Positions 24,100 to 34,333 of a DNA stretch of 64,000 bases are shown here, piece by piece (the stretch's first letter is position 1; the number at the start of each line of letters is the position of its first letter). Position numbers and translations under genes: made by a program. The notes beneath the pieces are model-generated. The model did no database searches, had not been told where the DNA came from, and saw only the letters and a program-made list of their open reading frames with translations. Source of the DNA: Bettongia penicillata ogilbyi (lineage: Eukaryota > Chordata > Mammalia > Diprotodontia > Potoroidae); the NCBI GenBank assembly GCA_023548195.1, contig JAJHZJ010000008.1:2132232-2196231 (forward strand), in the 5' to 3' direction.

Positions 24100-24363
24100 C
24101 TCCTGGAGAGTACCTACCCCATCTTCCACTCCTTGTAATTCCTAGTTGCCTTCAAACACAAGGAATAACTGCTACATGAAGCCTTTCCTGATGCTTGCCA
24201 GCTGTTTGCTCCCCTCCCTATCAGCTTGTATTCTCTGCATATACATACATACTTGTCTCTCTCATTAGAATGAAATTTCTTCCAAGAAAAGACACAGCAC
24301 ATAGTATAGTGCCAGGTATATAGTAAATACCTAATATATCTTTTGTTAGATTGATTCAATGCT
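24100..24363 (+). repeat. L2 3' end, sense
   Basis: 'ctacatgaagcctttcctga', 'attagaatgaaatttcttcc', 'tatagtgccaggtatatagt', then a terminal 'atatcttttgttagattgat'. All in L2 order. Confidence 0.85.
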
Positions 24364-24532
24364 TGGACAAATTACCACTGTGCATATAACCTGAAGCTTA
24401 TGATTCTCTGATAATAAAGACCAATCACAGGGGAGTTGCTGAAGAATACTGAAGATCTGAGGTTGGAATGAAATGAAATGAAAGCATTTCTAGATCATTT
24501 AACAGTTAAAATTTATTGAAGATTGCGTGAAG

Positions 24533-24768
24533 GGGATAGGTAGGTAGCACAGTAGATAGAGTGTGGGGCTTGGAATCAGGAAGATTCATCTTCAGCAAAT
24601 CTGGTCTGGGACTTCTCATAGCTGAGTAACCCTAGAGCTAGATAAGTCACCTCGGCCCATTTGCCCCAGTTTCCTCATCTGTAAAAGGAGCTATAGAAGG
24701 AAATGGCAAACCACTCCAGTTCCTTTGCCAAGAAAAGAGTAAAATATGAGTGAAATGAGTGAATGATA
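24533..24768 (+). repeat. RTE-tailed marsupial SINE (MAR1/WSINE type), sense
   Basis: Head 'taggtagcacagtagataga', core 'agataagtcacctcggccca' and 'cctcatctgtaaaaggagct', tail 'gaaggaaatggcaaaccact' and 'tgccaagaaaagag'. The RTE-like end has decayed (gtgaaatgagtgaatg). Confidence 0.9.
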
Positions 24769-25905
24769 AATAAAGCCTAGGCAAAGCAAATTATTATAAC
24801 CTTAGATAATTATCATTCTGCATGTGTTATGGGGAAGGATAGCCAAGAAAATGCATGATTGAAGGAAACTCCATGTCTACACACTGATTTGAGTATGGCT
24901 TGCAAGTAGACAGGGCCACCAGAGAGCAATAGGTTAGAGAGAAGAAAACAGAGAAACCCAAAGAATCAACCCTAAATTTGCATAAATTTGCACAAGCCCT
25001 GCCCTAATGTCAAGGAAGTCAAACAATCCCCAGGATTTTTTAGGACAAAGCAAGTCTCTGGAGTTCTTCCAGACATGGAATGTATGGGGGTATATGACTT
25101 CTTGTTCAAGGATGTAAAGTTGCATCTCATTTAGGACTTGTCAGTTTATATCTGGGTCCCTTAAAAATACCATGCTTTAAATTTCTGATGTGCACAGGTT
25201 AATTACCATCCTTAATTGATTCCACAATATGATTTGCAAGTCATTTTCTAGGGAGCCTTTATTTTAAAAGCACAAATTGGTAGGTTTCATGAAGAACAGA
25301 TGAGTAGTTGGTAAATTAATATTGATTGATAATAAAAATAAAAGTGATGCTTAATAGGTATTCACTTGATTTGTGTTTCATATGTTGATTTTTATATCAA
25401 TTAACATTGCTTACAGTATATGATAGGGACAATATCCTAAGGTCCTTGCCTCACAGGCTAGATTCATTTTTCCCTAAAACATATAGAAACTTTCCTTTTC
25501 AGAACTAATTTCAGAGGATTAATATCCTAAGTGCAAAATAGTCAGACCACAAAAAAAAAAAGGCAATAAATCATCTTTCCTTCCCCAAGTCTCCCTTGAC
25601 AAGAAGACCAGCAAGTTCTAACCCTGGGGTGGAGGGGAGGGAAGCAAAACTGAATCTGACTGAATCAAAGCTAGATCTTTGCTGAATACGCTTTCCTTGG
25701 TGTAACGAAGTCAACCTCCTTTTAACTGTTAAAATGTTCTACAAATGTTTTGATTTTATTCCTGTCTCAAACCTGAGCTCCCAGACTGGTCTGAGTCAGG
25801 TCTGGTCTATTACAAACTATGTGTTCAAAATTTGAAGAATGTCGGTGACTTTCCCCAAACATTCCAAGTCCATGGTCAAAACGGAGCTGCAGAACAGCTG
25901 GGTCC
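24769..25905. other. Unique sequence
   Basis: No repeat or coding signal that I can defend. An A-run lies at about 25550-25562. Confidence 0.4.
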
Positions 25906-25907
25906 CA

Positions 25908-26328
25908 ACTCTCCCTAGAAGAAATTAGGTTTGAGTCTTGCATTGAATGAAAGAGTAAGGAGTTGAAGAAAGGATGGTGAAGTATATTTCAGTTGAGAGA
26001 TCAAATGTAGAAAAGTGAGAATAAACGAATTATGTGTAGGAGATATCAACCACATTTGGATGGCTAGAAAAGAGAATCTGTTAGGGAGGAGCAAGAATTG
26101 AGGTTGGTAAATGGAAAGGATAACAGATGGTGAAGGGTTTGAGATCGAGCACACGAGTTCAGATTTTGTAAGTTTTTGGCTTTTTTTTGAAGTGAATAGT
26201 TGGATGAAAATACTGTTTGGAAGAAATTAGTCTAGCAGCTGTGAGTAGGGGTGAATTAGAAGAGGAAATCAGAAGAGGAGAGCAAATAAAAAATATTGTC
26301 CCAGTAGTCTAAAGCAGTGGTTTGAAAA
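25908..26328 (-). repeat. L2 3' UTR, antisense
   Basis: 'gtttgagatcgagcacacga', 'ggaagaaattagtctagcag' and 'gtcccagtagtctaaagcag' keep the reversed L2 order seen at 54.3 kb. No reading frame is expected here. Confidence 0.6.
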
Positions 26329-26567
26329 CTCAAGAAGAAACAGTTGCATTATCAACTGAATTGAATATTATCAATATTTTCCAGTTGCATTTTAACCTAG
26401 TTTAGGATTAGTTCCAAAAACAAACCCCACTTAGAGTTGTGGGATGCATGAGGCCCCTGGGTGGAGTGTTTGAAACTTCTGGTCTAATGTCATGCATAGG
26501 TTTCACTGTGAGTGAGGTAGAAACTGGAAAATTTTCTTATCACTCTAAGGTGATTAAGTGTGCTGAA

Positions 26568-26618
26568 CTTAGAGTCAACAAGCATTTGTTAAACACCAAC
26601 TAAGTGATAAGTTCTGGG
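26568..26618 (-). repeat. L2 3' terminus, antisense
   Basis: 'caacaagcatttgttaaaca' followed by a decayed 'ctaagtgataagttctggga'. Confidence 0.6.
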
Positions 26619-26798
26619 AACTGAGTTTGAGTCCTACTTCTGTAGTTAGTGCCTCTGTGACATTTGACCCGTCACTTAAACTCTTTAGTCCTTGGTTTCC
26701 TCATTTATTAAATTATATTTTTTAAAATGAGGAAAGAGCTGAATAATATGGATCTTCAGGGTACCTTCTAACTTTGGATTTCTGATCCTATGAACTAG
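26619..26798 (+). repeat. MIR3-like SINE, sense
   Basis: 'gacccgtcacttaaactctt', 'ggtttcctcatttattaaat', 'gtaccttctaactttggat' and 'ttctgatcctatga'. Confidence 0.75.
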
Positions 26799-26839
26799 AA
26801 AAAAAAGGAAACTCGATTATTCATACCACTATTTGATTA

Positions 26840-27492
26840 ATCTTTGTCATAAATCTGATTGCCATTCTACTACTCAAAAAACTTTCAATGGCTTCCTCTT
26901 GCCTAACGAATAAAATTCAAGACCCTCTCACGATCATTTTCAGTTATACCTTTCCAACACTATATCCTGCTGCTCTTCTCTATGTGCTCGTATTCAGGCA
27001 AACTGGACTGATGGGCATTTCCTTATATACATTCATGATTTTTGTTATATCATTCTTTCTCTTACCAAGAATATCACCCTTTTTCTCTGTCTACTAAATT
27101 TCTGGTTGTTTGTCCTTTGTTCTCAAAGAGGACAATGACAACTGGAGGGAGATACCATGACTTGTAAGTGAATTGGATTTAAAGTCACCAGCCTCACTGT
27201 CACCTCCAGATCCATCCTGGGTCCAGTGGCCAGATATAGATCAGGATGACTACCATCTGTTTAAGCCCAGTTCAAATGCCACCTCCCTCTGGTAGCCTTT
27301 GCTGCATTCTCCCATCTATCATTCTTGTGCCCCTCAGTTGTTATTGTGTGTTGTTACACTACATAATATGTATGTATTGCTTGCATTGTTATGTTATTAT
27401 ACTTGCTAGAATTACCTGTGTATGTACAGTCCTGTGAAGATGTAAGCTACTTGCAGCTGGGAGTGTGATATTTCCTCCATCCCCTAGCAGGC
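26840..27492 (+). repeat. L2 3' region, sense, interrupted at ~27105-27250
   Basis: The first part (26865-27105) has 'ctactcaaaaaactttcaat', 'ggcttcctcttgcctaacga' and 'aaattcaagaccctctcacg', typical of L2. The second part (27255-27490) resumes with 'agttcaaatgccacctccct', 'ctggtagcctttgctgcatt' and 'agatgtaagctacttgcagc'. Between them lies the dispersed repeat of the next entry. The terminal 'ctactttatgtatac' is decayed. Confidence 0.8.
27105..27252 (+). repeat. Dispersed repeat of unrecalled family, sense copy, inside L2
   Basis: Second copy of the family at 21420-21640, in opposite orientation: 'tgtcctttgttctcaaagag', 'gaattggatttaaagtcacc', 'agcctcactgtcacctccag' and 'gtccagtggccagatataga'. 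L2 sequence is present on both sides. Confidence 0.75.
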
Positions 27493-27569
27493 TACTTTAT
27501 GTATACATATATATGCTCATTTACTTGAGAAAAGGGAAAAGGGAAAAAAAGATGAATTCAATGTCTAAA

Positions 27570-27930
27570 TTGAAAGAAAAGAATTGAAGATAGCTTTAGC
27601 ATTACAAGCCTAAAGAAAGAGCTGGAAGTTGGCATCATTAATGGTGATGAGAGAGTTGGAAAGCAGTAGCCATGGGAAGACAAAATGAGTTTGAGTTTTA
27701 GTTGGTTCATTACCTAAGTGGAGATATTCCACTGGCAAGTGAAGAAATAGTTTGCAAGAAAGGAACATAGTCCAGTATAGAGATGGTTGCACCATATAAA
27801 TCAGTGACTTGGTAGATGCTAAAAGTAGACACTGGGGGTGGTGGTATAGAATTGATGGAGGACACAGGGTAGCCAGTGATGCAAGAGAAGGACTGCAACC
27901 ACTAAATGTCATAGAAAAGACATTTCTAAA
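27570..27930 (-). pseudogene. L2 reverse-transcriptase ORF remnant
   Basis: The minus-strand frame near 27610-27712 keeps a string resembling the post-catalytic RT region of L2 (PTKTQTHFVFPW... ITINDANFQLFL; family pattern roughly 'SKTELLIFPPN... PISVNGTTI'). The nucleotide order also matches reversed L2 ('ggtgatgagagagttggaaa', 'gagtttgagttttagttgg'). Stops and indels make it non-functional. It is a short 5'-truncated relic. Confidence 0.6.
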
Positions 27931-28515
27931 AGAAGACAGGACTGGGAAATCTGAGAGAAAGAGAATTTAATTTAAACACAAAAAGATGCTAGATAGACTT
28001 AGAGAAAGAAATTCTTGTAAATCGCTGGAATCAGGAGTGAGATTTAAAATGGTGCAGAAGGCAACAATCCTGAAAATTCTTAACTACATAAAGAGAAAAG
28101 ACCAGATAGAATTGCAATTCTCATTTTCAGTATCTAAGTGATTGACAGCCACTGTAAATGAAAACAAGTCCAAATTAACATTGAAAAGAAAATCTGCTGG
28201 TCTCATTCCAATTGTTTTTATTGATTTGGAATAATATGAGAATGTCCATGTAAAAGAGAAGCATCTGCTTCATGGAACTGATGTGTTTTGAATTACTAGA
28301 AAGGATTTTGGGGGGCATTTTAACTTGTTTATTTTATGTTTTGCCATGAAAAAACATCAATGTTTAGGGCAAAAGGAGACTTTAAGAGCTGTAAACAGAA
28401 GTACTTATTCTAGAATTCCTCTTTAGAGGTATAATTTTAATTTAAGAAAGTGAAACATTACATGGTATGTTAGCTTGATCTTAAAGAGCGTTTGTTCTGG
28501 TTTCTCTCAATGAAA
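27931..28515. other. Unique sequence
   Basis: Purine-rich near 27940-28030, which could be further decayed L2. Otherwise nothing assignable. Confidence 0.35.
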
Positions 28516-28516
28516 A

Positions 28517-28541
28517 AAAAAGAGAGAGAGAGAGAGAGAAA
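28517..28541. repeat. (GA)n microsatellite, short
   Basis: About ten GA units flanked by A-runs. Confidence 0.85.
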
Positions 28542-29164
28542 ATCCATCCTTTCCAGAGAGCTTACTTAAGGTTTATTCTTTGATTTGTTTTTCAAATATT
28601 TATGCCACCCCCAAAGCTTGGTTTTCACAATTGATTTTTACCAGATGAACATCTCTACTGCTTGATGTGGTTTGGAATAGGAATTTCCAAACCAGAATCA
28701 TGTCTTTTTGAGAACTGTGAGGTTATTTCTTCTTTGGTGGTAGAACATTAAGTGTTCAAATTTTGTGCATTTTCATTATTTCTTTTTCTTTCTTTTCTCC
28801 TCTTTCTTTTCTCTTTTTTTTGGCCAGTATGCCAGGTTGTGTGGTGGCATACATAAAATATTTAGACTCTAATAGAAACAAAAATCAGACTTTATTGAGT
28901 TAAGCATGAGTGTGAACTCTATGCTGAAGGAATGATTGATGGTTTTCTCACCACATGTAACAGACTAACATGATTTTACAAAACCTTTGCTCACACACAA
29001 ATTATCTTAACTTTTGCTATAGTAAAGATCGTGCTATATCTCCTCAGAGCAAAGTTTTTGTGTGTTGTTTTTATTTTGTATTTTTAGCAACAATAAAACT
29101 TAACAACTGGATGAGAATTTGTGTTTGTGTGTGTTTAGTAGCCATCATTTTATTTGAAACAGCT
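28542..29164. other. Unique sequence with a T/C-rich tract
   Basis: A ttctttttctttcttttctc tract at 28777-28820. No other feature supported. Confidence 0.4.
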
Positions 29165-29570
29165 GGCATATCTTTGTTGTAAATGTGCTGGCCTAGGAGA
29201 AGGAAGACCAGGGCACTGGCACTGTGTCTGCAGCACCAAGCAAAAGTACAGTCTTCCTCAGCCTTAGTCTCCACATCTGTAAACCGAAAAGATTAGATTA
29301 GCCCAGGGGCTTTCAGCCTCTTTTGTTTCATCAACCCCTGTGGCAGGCTGGTGAAACATATGGACTCTTCTGAGTAAAGCATAAAAACAAATAGGTAGGA
29401 CTGAAAAGGAAACTAAAATTAGTGAAAATGAAGGTGTCGTTTTTTCCCATCCATGATTATAAACCTCCTAAAACCTTCCCCTTTATGGTCTTTGAACCCA
29501 GGTTAAGAATCTCTGGATTATATGCTTTCTAAGATGTTTATCAGCTCTAAAATTTGTGATTCTAAATGTC
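29165..29570 (+). repeat. MIR3-like SINE, sense, split by a hAT MITE
   Basis: Left half: 'gcctaggagaaggaagacca', 'cttagtctccacatctgtaa'. Right half: 'tgctttctaagatgtttatc', 'agctctaaaatttgtgattc'. Removing 29304-29515 restores the normal SINE order ('...gattaga' then 'tatgctttctaagatg'). Confidence 0.8.
29304..29515. mobile_element. Non-autonomous hAT-type DNA transposon (MITE), ~212 bp
   Basis: Terminal inverted repeats: left CAGGGGCTTTCAGCCT, and right end aggttaagaatctctg, whose reverse is CAGAGATTCTTAACCT. The 8-base flanks are gattagcc (29296-29303) and gattatat (29516-29523), sharing GATTA. This is consistent with a decayed 8-bp hAT target duplication. The inner text ('tcaacccctgtggcaggctg', 'tggtgaaacatatggactc') matches a mammalian hAT MITE that I recall but cannot name. 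No transposase coding. Confidence 0.7.
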
Positions 29571-29689
29571 AGAATGATCATTAAAGGAAAATCTGTGTAT
29601 TTTAGACCATACTAAAAAGGCTTCTTAAAATTTATGACTAATACAAATTTATCTCTCATGTTAAAAAAAAATAAGCCCCACAAAGACAC

Positions 29690-29992
29690 TGAGAGGCAGC
29701 TAGGTGGTAGAGTGGATAGAGGGCAGGGACTAGGATCAGGAAAACTTATTCCTTATGTGAATTCCTTCAATTTAAATAAATCTCACAATTCCTTTGAATC
29801 TAGCCTCAGACGTTTACTAGCTTTGTGACCTTGGGCAAGTCATTTAACGTTATTTGCCTCATTTTCCTCATCTATAAAATGAGCTGGAAAAGGAAATGGC
29901 AATCACTCCAGTATCTCTGCCAAGAAAACCCCAAATGGGGTCACAAAGAATCAGATGTAACTGAAATGACTGAAGGAGTGACAATACAGACA
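29690..29992 (+). repeat. RTE-tailed marsupial SINE, sense, with ~50-bp internal insertion
   Basis: Head 'ggcagctaggtggtagagtg', core 'gtgaccttgggcaagtcatt', tail 'gagctggaaaaggaaatggc', 'gccaagaaaaccccaaatgg' and 'ggtcacaaagaatcagatgt'. Compared with the 39.2 and 61.7 kb copies, about 50 extra bases (about 29748-29796) interrupt the head between 'ggaaaactt' and 'gaatctagcctcagac'. Confidence 0.9.
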
Positions 29993-30082
29993 CTGATCAT
30001 TTTAGGATTTTTCAGTTGCCCTTTGTCTTAATTTGGAGAAACACTATTTTTCCCCAAATATTTCTGAAAGTATGTAAATTTG

Positions 30083-30312
30083 GAGCCTGAGGTATGGCTT
30101 GTGGTAGTGAATGGAGCATTGGTCATGTAAGTGGAAGACTGAAAATCAAGTCCTACCAAAGATACTTTGCTGTGTAATCATAGGCAAATCTTACTTTTTT
30201 AGAACTTAATTTTTAGAGCCTTAGTATTCTTATCTATAAAATAGGGATACTAATGCTTGCAATGCTTGCCCTGTATGGTTTTTGATAGGAAAGGGGTTTG
30301 AAAACCTTATAT
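30083..30312 (+). repeat. MIR, sense
   Basis: 'gtaagtggaagactgaaaat', 'gctgtgtaatcataggcaaa', 'cttatctataaaatagggat', then 'ataggaaaggggtttgaaaa'. Confidence 0.75.
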
Positions 30313-30557
30313 TCTAGAAATACGAATTGACTTTTGTTATTTTGATGGCCAGGACAAAACTGCCATATTTTGATTTGTTGTCCAAATACATAGTGGTTAC
30401 TTAAATTATCTAAACATGATGATTTTGTTAAAAATAAGCTTCTACTTGGCATTTCAATTAGGACTTAATTAATTTTACTTTCCCTGATATGTAAGAGATT
30501 AGTTACTGTAAGTTCACCTACCAGCTTCATTTGAATGCTGCTTCTGATATCCCTAAT

Positions 30558-30727
30558 ACTCTCTTTAAATTATCTTACATTTATTTTTCTGTGAAAATAT
30601 TCTGATTTCTTCCATATACATCTCCCCCTCCTCTTCACTCAGTAAAATGTAATTTTATTCAGGGCAAGAACTGTTTCACTTTGGTCTCTATATTCATAGT
30701 GCCTGCTATATAGATGGCACATACTAA
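30558..30727 (+). repeat. L2 3' end, sense
   Basis: 'gtaattttattcagggcaag', 'aactgtttcactttggtctc' and 'catagtgcctgctatataga', the L2 3' UTR end. Confidence 0.7.
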
Positions 30728-31458
30728 AGCAGTCAACCAGCAAGCATTGATAAAGCATGTTCTATATGCCAGGACTATGTTATGTACTTTGGATACAAAG
30801 ACAGAACCTCAATGAGCTTTCAATTTAGCCTGTGGAGAAAATATGTGAGTAGATGCATTTATGCAAAATATATGCAAAATAGGTACAAAATAATTGGAAG
30901 TGTATGTGGGGGGGGGTGGGGAGAATTTGGGAAGCAGAGAAGAAAGAAAGAAACAAGCTGAGGGAATCATCCATCGGATTTCTAAATGGTAGATGTCAGG
31001 AGGAAGTGTATTCCAGACATATGAGACAGGAAGTACACATAGAGAGCAAATGGCATGTAGCGAATAAAACAATAAAAAGGTACATTTGACTGGACTATAT
31101 TGTTTAAGTGAAGGAAATTTTAATGTATAATAAAACTAGGAAGGTAGATTGGGACGAATAGTGAAGGACCTTAGTAAATGTTTATTGAATTGAATGTTCT
31201 TTGAATAAATTGAAAAAGTAGGAAATTGGGCTGGTAAAGCATGCATGATGATACCAAGTTAGGTGAGGTTCTGAATGAAAAATAAAGGCATTTTACCATC
31301 TTTCAGTAAAACAGGGTGAACCATTGAAGAGTTTATACCAGAAGGATAATAACCACCTTAAGAAATGGTTTTCTGTTTGTGTGTAGAAGTGAAAAGTGGT
31401 CCCAGTGTAAAGAATGTTTTGGAGGACAAGAAGTACAATAGAATATTCCAAATAAATT
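30728..31458 (-). repeat. L2 3' UTR, antisense, tail to tail with preceding L2
   Basis: Begins with reversed terminus 'gtcaaccagcaagcattgat' and 'ttctatatgccaggactatg'. It continues with 'ggatacaaagacagaacctc', 'aggaagtgtattccagacat', 'agggtgaaccattgaagagt' and 'tggtcccagtgtaaagaatg'. A G-run lies at 30908-30915. No coding is kept. Confidence 0.75.
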
Positions 31459-31721
31459 TGATCTATTTGATAAATTACAAATATTCAAAAAGCATGAGTG
31501 TTCTATTTTAAAATACTCATTCTGTACTTGAATGCTAAAAATGTGCATTCAAAAATCTGTATGGTTTAATTTACCTAAGAGTTAGTGAAATTTATCTTTT
31601 TAGTTTAGCATCCTTGTGAAAATGAGAGTGATGACATGTCATTGAGTACCAGCCACAATGTGAGGTGAATATATCTTTTCTCTATGTGTATGTGTGTATT
31701 TAATTTTTACCTTGGACTTGT

Positions 31722-31922
31722 CATTTCATCAATATGGGGAGCTTTTGGTAAAAAGCTCTCTCTGTTCATGAAGACCAGCACCTCCTCTGCAGTTACAGAG
31801 AGTTACCTGGGAACAGTTAAGAACTCAAGTGACTTGCCAAGAGTCTCACAGCCAATATACATTAGGGGTGCCTCTTGAACCTGGTTCTTCTTGGTTCCTG
31901 CCTTTCTGTTGAACTACTCTGT
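31722..31922 (-). repeat. Marsupial CORE-SINE, antisense
   Basis: Same family as 1113-1346 in reverse: 'cctcctctgcagttacagag', 'gttacctgggaacagttaag', 'caagtgacttgccaagagtc', 'tcttgaacctggttcttctt'. Confidence 0.75.
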
Positions 31923-32452
31923 CAAGAGTTTTGAAATTGTGGGTCCATGACCCTGATTGTGTCCCAAGACATTTTCTGGAGATCCATTATTATTTCACAA
32001 GAATACTAAGATAGTTCTTTTTAAAATTTTTTTATTTTTCTTTTTCAACATTCACTTCCATAAGATTTTGAATTCCAAATTTTCTCCCCAACCTTCTCCT
32101 CCCCCAACCCCAAGAGGGCATACAATCTGATATAGGCTCTACATATACATTCATATTTAAGATATTTTCACATTAATCATGTTGTAAAGAAGAATTAGAA
32201 CTAATGGGAGGAATCACAGGAAAGAAGAAACAAAACAAAAAGAGAGAGAATAAATAGTCTGCCTCCATCTGCATTCGGATGACTTAGTGCTTTTTCTGGA
32301 TTTTCCATCATGAGTAATTTCTAATATGGTAAATATCAGTAGACATAACCTACATAAGCTCTTTGGAAGTAGGGCCCTCAACAGTTATTAAATGTTAATA
32401 AATTAAATTATTAAAATGGGATCCCAGGACCAAAAACTTTGAGAACAATTGT
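31923..32452. mobile_element. hAT-Charlie/MER5-like element(s), interrupted by L1
   Basis: Left part (31923-32017): 'ggtccatgaccctgattgtg' and 'tttcacaagaatactaagat', a Charlie-type end. Right part (~32318-32452): 'atatggtaaatatcagtaga', 'cataagctctttggaagtag' and 'ggaccaaaaactttgagaac'. The right part matches the MER5-type terminal sequence as I recall it. The two ends are weak inverted repeats of each other. An antisense L1 lies between them. It could be one element split by L1 or two neighbouring ones. Confidence 0.65.
32018..32320 (-). repeat. L1 3' end, antisense, nested in hAT element
   Basis: Starts with a T-rich stretch (reverse poly-A), then 'tttcaacattcacttccata', 'agattttgaattccaaattt', 'gagggcatacaatctgatat', 'ccatctgcattcggatgac'. 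This parallels the L1 at 33.1-33.9 kb but is more diverged and about 300 bp long. Confidence 0.85.
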
Positions 32453-32499
32453 ATTCACAGCATGCTGTCTCTATTTAAAATCAGTGTTTACATACGAAT

Positions 32500-32622
32500 A
32501 TACAAAATATATACACACAACATACATATACATATACACATACATACATGTAAAATCGAGTGTTGTATTATGCATATAATGTATATATTTATGTGTGTAT
32601 GCGCACATGCATGTATGTTTAT
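32500..32622. repeat. (TACA)/(TATG) microsatellite
   Basis: caaaatatatacacacaaca, catatacatatacacataca and, after a short break, tgtatatttatgtgtgtatg. Confidence 0.8.
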
Positions 32623-32943
32623 ACTGCTCATGAAGACACTTAGAGGATCATTTGAGGTTATGTTAAGTAGGACCCTATGCTGCCTTAAGTTCAGACGAAT
32701 AAGAGTCGACGGCACACTGAGAAGAGGACAAGCTATTTGAGACAAAGCAGTTAAGGTGAGAGGGAATGGAAAAAACATCACTATAGTCAAAGTGGCTAAA
32801 ACTGTTGACAAATGGTGCCAAACTTAAAGAAAAGTGTAGAGGAAAAGTTGGCAGAAGGTGACAAGTGAGTAAGGAGCATGGTGAGTTACATAAAGACTAT
32901 TTAAATTCCCATTCTTTATTTCCAGAAACAGGGATAGAACTTA

Positions 32944-34048
32944 GACCTGTGATTTCATTGATAAAGAGAACTCCCAGAGGGGAATCTCCTTCTACCAGTC
33001 TACCTGTCCAGGTTGGTGCTATAGTTCTAGAGTTACCCAGCACACTTAGAGGTTAAGTGACTTGCCCAGACTCACAAACACAGCCAGTATGTGTGTATGC
33101 ATATTTTTATTTTTTTTTTGCACTTCATAGTATTTTATTTTTTTCCAATTACATGTAAAGATAGTTTTCAATATTCATTTTTGTAAGATTTTCAGTTCCA
33201 AATTTTTCTCCCTTTCCTCACTTCCTGCCGCCTTCCCAAGATAGCAAACAATCTGATATAGGTTAGACATGTACAAACATGTGAAACATATTTGCACATG
33301 TTGTGAAAGAAGAATCACAAGAAAAGGAAAAAACACGTGAAAGAAAAAATAAAAAAAACAAAGTGAAAACAGTATGCCTTGATCTGCATTCAGACACCAT
33401 AATTCTTTCTCTGGATGTGATTAACGCTTTCCATCACGAGTCTTCAGAATTGTCTTAGATCATGGTATTGCTGAAAAGAGCTAAGTCTATTATAGTTGAT
33501 TATGGCACAGTGTTGCTGTAACTGTATATAATGTTGTCCTGGTTCTGCTTACTTCCCTCAGCATCAATTCATGTAAGTCTCTTCAGGATTTTCTGAAATT
33601 CGCCTGCTCATCATTTCTCATATCACAACTTGTTAAACATTTCCTCAATTGTTGGACATCCCCTCACTTTCCAGTTCTTGGCCACCACAAAAAGAGCTCC
33701 TATAAATATTTTTTGTACATGTGGGTCCTTTCCCCTTTTTTATGATCCCTTTGAGATACAGTCCTATTGCTGGATCAAAGGATATGCACAGTTTTATAGC
33801 CCTTTGGACATAGTCCAAATTGCTCTCCAGAATGGTTGGAACCATTCAAAACAAAGCAATAGTATTCAGTTTTCCCACATCTTCAACGTTTATCATTTTC
33901 CTTTTCTGTGATATTAGCCAATTTGATGAGTGTGAGGTGGTACTTCACAGTTGTTTCAATTTATAGCCAGTATATAATAGCAGCAAGATTTGAACCAAGG
34001 CCTTTGTCACTCCAAAGTCAGTTTTCTATCCACTGTACTATACTGTCT
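32944..34048 (-). repeat. Marsupial CORE-SINE, antisense, split by an L1
   Basis: Left half (32944-33090): 'acctgtgatttcattgataa', 'aactcccagaggggaatctc', 'ggttaagtgacttgcccaga'. Right half (33974-34048): 'gcaagatttgaaccaaggcc' and 'tatccactgtactatactgt'. Joined, they form one near-complete copy of the family seen at 1113 and 57.66 kb. Confidence 0.85.
33091..33964 (-). repeat. L1 3' end (~870 bp), antisense, inserted in SINE
   Basis: T-rich start (33105-33119), then 'ccaattacatgtaaagatag', 'aacaatctgatataggttag', 'gttggacatcccctcacttt', 'ctccagaatggttggaacca' and 'gatgagtgtgaggtggtact'. This is the reversed L1 3' UTR and ORF2 end. The flanking repeat AGCCAGTAT occurs at 33082-33090 and 33965-33973, a candidate target-site duplication of at least 9 bp. 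Better preserved than the other L1 fragments except 58.4 kb. Confidence 0.9.
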
Positions 34049-34149
34049 TTCAAAAAGAAACCTGAAAAAGAAAAAAAAAAACAAATGTCTGTGAAGGACT
34101 TTCTAAGCATGGAAATAATAAAATTCTCCCATAGTCACCTTTAATTTCA

Positions 34150-34333
34150 AATCAAGAAGCCCCATCAGCTCTGCTAGTATCTTCTGGACTCTGTTCCACC
34201 ATGCTCAGAACTCTCTTGAAGTTGATCTGTGACTGTAGAATCCAGATTCAAAACTTTAGACAGCTTATGGATCTGGTGATCCCACCGCTGTGGAATAGTT
34301 CTTCCAGCGGCGTAAATGGCCATCCAGGTGTCA
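34150..34333. other. Unexplained block with long open frames on both strands
   Basis: About 180 bases, less AT-rich than its surroundings, with CpGs at 34286, 34308 and 34311. Both strands keep an open frame of about 48-58 codons (plus: LRTLLKLICDCRIQ... IPPLWNSSSS; minus: AIYAAGRTIPQRWDHQIHKL...). I do not recognise the product. A weak GTAAAT donor-like site follows at 34313. It could be a decayed retrocopy, an unknown repeat or chance. Confidence 0.3.
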
